A stretch of DNA of 64,000 bases from REEB95 sp035934235 (lineage in GTDB: Bacteria > Pseudomonadota > Alphaproteobacteria > ATCC43930 > CGMCC-115725). The position numbers and the translations under genes were made by a program. The notes below the pieces were generated by a model. That model had not been told where the DNA came from and did no database searches. It saw only the letters and a program-made list of their open reading frames with translations. How positions within the stretch are numbered: the first letter of the stretch is position 1; every line of letters begins with the position of its first letter. The stretch spans positions 74,768 to 138,767 of the forward strand of contig DASYYB010000039.1 of assembly GCA_035934235.1 (NCBI GenBank), read 5' to 3'. Shown piece after piece: positions 62,350 to 64,000 of this stretch.

Positions 62350-63186
62350 ATGCGCGGCACGCCTTTCATCAAAATGCATGGTCTCGGCAACGATTTCGTC
62401 GTGCTCGACGCGCGCGCCAAGCCGATTGTGCTCGACGACAAGGCCGCCGAGGCGATTGCCGCGCGCCATACCGGCATCGGCTGCGACCAGCTCATTGTCA
62501 TCGAGAAGCCGCAGCACAAGGGCGCCGCCGCCTTCATGCGCATCCACAACGCCGACGGCGGCGAGGTCGAGGCGTGCGGCAACGCCGCGCGTTGCGTCGC
62601 CGACCTGATCATGCGCGAGACCAGCGCCGACAGCATCACGCTCGAAACCGCCGCCGGCCTTATTGCCGCGCGCACCGCCGGCAAGGATCGTGTCGCCGTC
62701 GACATGGGCGAGCCGCGTTGGGGCTGGCGCGACATTCCGTTGGCGCGCGACTGCGACACCGGTCACCTGCCGCTCGCGCTCGGTCCGCTGACGGATGGCA
62801 TCGCCACCAGCATGGGCAATCCGCACGCGACGTTCTTCGTGCGCGATATCAGCGCGGTCGACATCGCCGTGCTCGGACCCAAGCTCGAGCACGACAAACT
62901 GTTTCCGCAACGCGCCAATATTGGCGTCGCGCAGATTTTGGCGCGTGACAGGATTCGCTTGCGCGTATGGGAGCGCGGCGCCGGCTTGACGCCGGCATGC
63001 GGCACGGGCGCCTGCGCCGCGCTGGTGGCGGCAAGCCGTCGTGGCCTGACCGACCGCAGCGCCGAGATCGTCGCCGATGGCGGCAATCTCACGATCGAAT
63101 GGCGTGCCGACAATCACGTCGTCATGACCGGACCGGTCGCGGTCAGCTTTACGGGCGTGATCGATCCGTCACTGCTGCCGGCCTGA
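62350..63186 (+). CDS. dapF: Diaminopimelate epimerase, 278 aa
   Basis: Interconverts LL- and meso-diaminopimelate for lysine and peptidoglycan. Catalytic Cys76 in EACGNAARC and Cys217 in TPACGTGACAAL; HGLGNDFVVLDAR at the start; SMGNPHATFFV. Followed two bases later by mtaB, the frequent alphaproteobacterial order. Confidence 0.97.
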   Translation: MRGTPFIKMHGLGNDFVVLDARAKPIVLDDKAAEAIAARHTGIGCDQLIVIEKPQHKGAAAFMRIHNADGGEVEACGNAARCVADLIMRETSADSITLETAAGLIAARTAGKDRVAVDMGEPRWGWRDIPLARDCDTGHLPLALGPLTDGIATSMGNPHATFFVRDISAVDIAVLGPKLEHDKLFPQRANIGVAQILARDRIRLRVWERGAGLTPACGTGACAALVAASRRGLTDRSAEIVADGGNLTIEWRADNHVVMTGPVAVSFTGVIDPSLLPA

Positions 63187-63188
63187 CC

Positions 63189-64000
63189 ATGGCGGCGCAG
63201 ATCGTCACCTTCGGCTGCCGGTTGAACGCCTTCGAGTCCGAGGTAATGCGCCGTCATGCGGCGGCGGCCGGCCTCGACGACGCCGTCATCGTCAATACCT
63301 GCGCGGTCACGGCCGAGGCCGAGCGTCAGGCGCGTCAGGCAATCCGCAAAGCGCGGCGCGAACATCCAAGCGCGCGCATCATCGTCACCGGCTGTGCGGC
63401 GCAAATCGATCCTACGCGCTATGCCGCCATGCCGGAAATCGACCGCGTTCTCGGCAATGCGGAGAAGCTCAAGGCCGAAAGCTGGACCGGCACGGGACGC
63501 GTCGATGTGGGCGACATCATGTCGGTGCGCGAGACCGCGTCGCATCTGGTCGATGGTTTTGCGCATCGCGCGCGCGCCTTCCTGGAGGTGCAGCAGGGCT
63601 GCGACCATCGCTGCACCTTCTGCATCATCCCCTATGCGCGCGGCCCCAGCCGCTCGGTGCCGCCGGAAGCAATCATCGCGCAGGCCCGCGCGCTGGTCGC
63701 CGGCGGCTGCCGCGAGATCGTCCTGACCGGCGTCGACCTGACCGCCTACGGCGCCGATCTGCCCGGCTGCCCGGGGCTCGGCGCGATGGCGCGACAGCTC
63801 CTGGCGGCGCTGCCCGAATTGCGCCGGCTGCGGCTCTCCTCGCTCGACCCGAGCGAACTCGACGCTGACCTCTGGGCGCTCCTCGCCGACGAACCGCGGC
63901 TGATGCCGCATCTTCACCTGTCGCTGCAATCGGGCGACGATGTGATCCTGAAGCGCATGAAGCGGCGGCACAGCCGCGCCCAGGCGATCGCCGCCGCGCG
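63189..64000 (+). CDS. mtaB: tRNA t6A methylthiotransferase MtaB, N-terminal part (runs off window)
   Basis: Radical-SAM methylthiotransferase that turns t6A37 into ms2t6A. ATG at 63189, two bases after dapF. UPF0004 cysteines Cys10 (VTFGCRLNAFESE), Cys38 (VIVNTCAVT) and Cys69 (VTGCAAQ) and the radical-SAM triad Cys138/142/145 in QQGCDHRCTFCIIPYARGPS are all present; GCREIVLTGVDLTAYG follows. CRLNAFES and the lack of an N-terminal extension favour MtaB over MiaB. The last about 150 residues and TRAM domain would lie beyond 64000. Confidence 0.93.
   Translation, partial: MAAQIVTFGCRLNAFESEVMRRHAAAAGLDDAVIVNTCAVTAEAERQARQAIRKARREHPSARIIVTGCAAQIDPTRYAAMPEIDRVLGNAEKLKAESWTGTGRVDVGDIMSVRETASHLVDGFAHRARAFLEVQQGCDHRCTFCIIPYARGPSRSVPPEAIIAQARALVAGGCREIVLTGVDLTAYGADLPGCPGLGAMARQLLAALPELRRLRLSSLDPSELDADLWALLADEPRLMPHLHLSLQSGDDVILKRMKRRHSRAQAIAAA

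Noticed and set aside
1..64000. CRISPR arrays, insertion sequences, tRNA or rRNA genes
   Set aside because: I scanned for regular repeats, transposase motifs and cloverleaf T-loop sequences and saw none that I could support.

Overview
The window looks like a chromosomal segment of a GC-rich (about two thirds G+C by eye) alphaproteobacterium. Support comes from the ribosomal/tRNA-modification block ffh-rpsP-rimM-trmD-rplS running into leuC-leuD-leuB with dapF-mtaB divergent, from the alphaproteobacterial style of the porin, Liv transporters and polysaccharide deacetylase, and from a chain-fused exosortase A/EPS region. A Rhodospirillales- or Rhizobiales-like host is my guess; the sequence alone does not fix the genus. 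I saw no tRNA, rRNA, insertion sequence, prophage or CRISPR array.

Layout. 1-4.8 kb: three cell-surface genes on the minus strand (outer-membrane beta-barrel, a glycine/serine-rich VCBS-type surface protein without signal peptide, and a PEP-CTERM substrate protein), with three copies of the octamer TTAACCAT upstream of the last two. 4.8-15.9 kb: metabolism and uptake: a small unknown protein, an orphan family-5 binding protein, malate synthase A under a well-preserved TANDEM GLYCINE RIBOSWITCH, then a complete branched-chain-amino-acid-type ABC system (two paralogous binding proteins, a 12-bp stem-loop, livH-livM-livG-livF) and a GNAT enzyme. 16-22.5 kb: a DcaP-like porin, a PuuE-like deacetylase, an AsmA-family protein and a lactate permease. 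22.7-52.4 kb: a roughly 30-kb envelope/exopolysaccharide super-cluster centred on exosortase A. 53-64 kb: luciferase-like oxidoreductase, leuB, leuD, pstS with a Pho box, leuC, rplS, trmD, rimM, rpsP, ffh (TTG start), dapF and a truncated mtaB at the right edge.

How the central cluster works together. The + strand unit from 25.8 to 36.5 kb encodes a Wza-type export lipoprotein, a Wzz-type chain-length protein, a tyrosine autokinase, an outer-membrane barrel, a polysaccharide deacetylase, an XrtA-system glycosyltransferase, exosortase A fused to an EpsI domain, and a flippase. Facing it on the minus strand are an O-antigen-ligase-type protein and a second flippase. Divergent from that flippase are a GT2, an APH-fold phosphotransferase, a methyltransferase, a GT4 and a second deacetylase. 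The minus-strand operon EpsB-type sugar transferase - prsK - prsR - prsT supplies the initiating phosphosugar transferase, the histidine kinase/sigma-54 activator pair and the giant TPR lipid/secretion-type partner that always travel with PEP-CTERM/exosortase A systems. Together this reads as a protein-sorting machine (exosortase + PEP-CTERM substrate) coupled to synthesis, modification and export of an extracellular polysaccharide.

The most notable regulatory observations are the tandem glycine riboswitch in front of malate synthase, the Pho box that isolates pstS inside the leu genes, TTAACCAT octamers before the surface-protein genes, and paired GTTAAC palindromes with similar spacing before two separate EPS transcription units.
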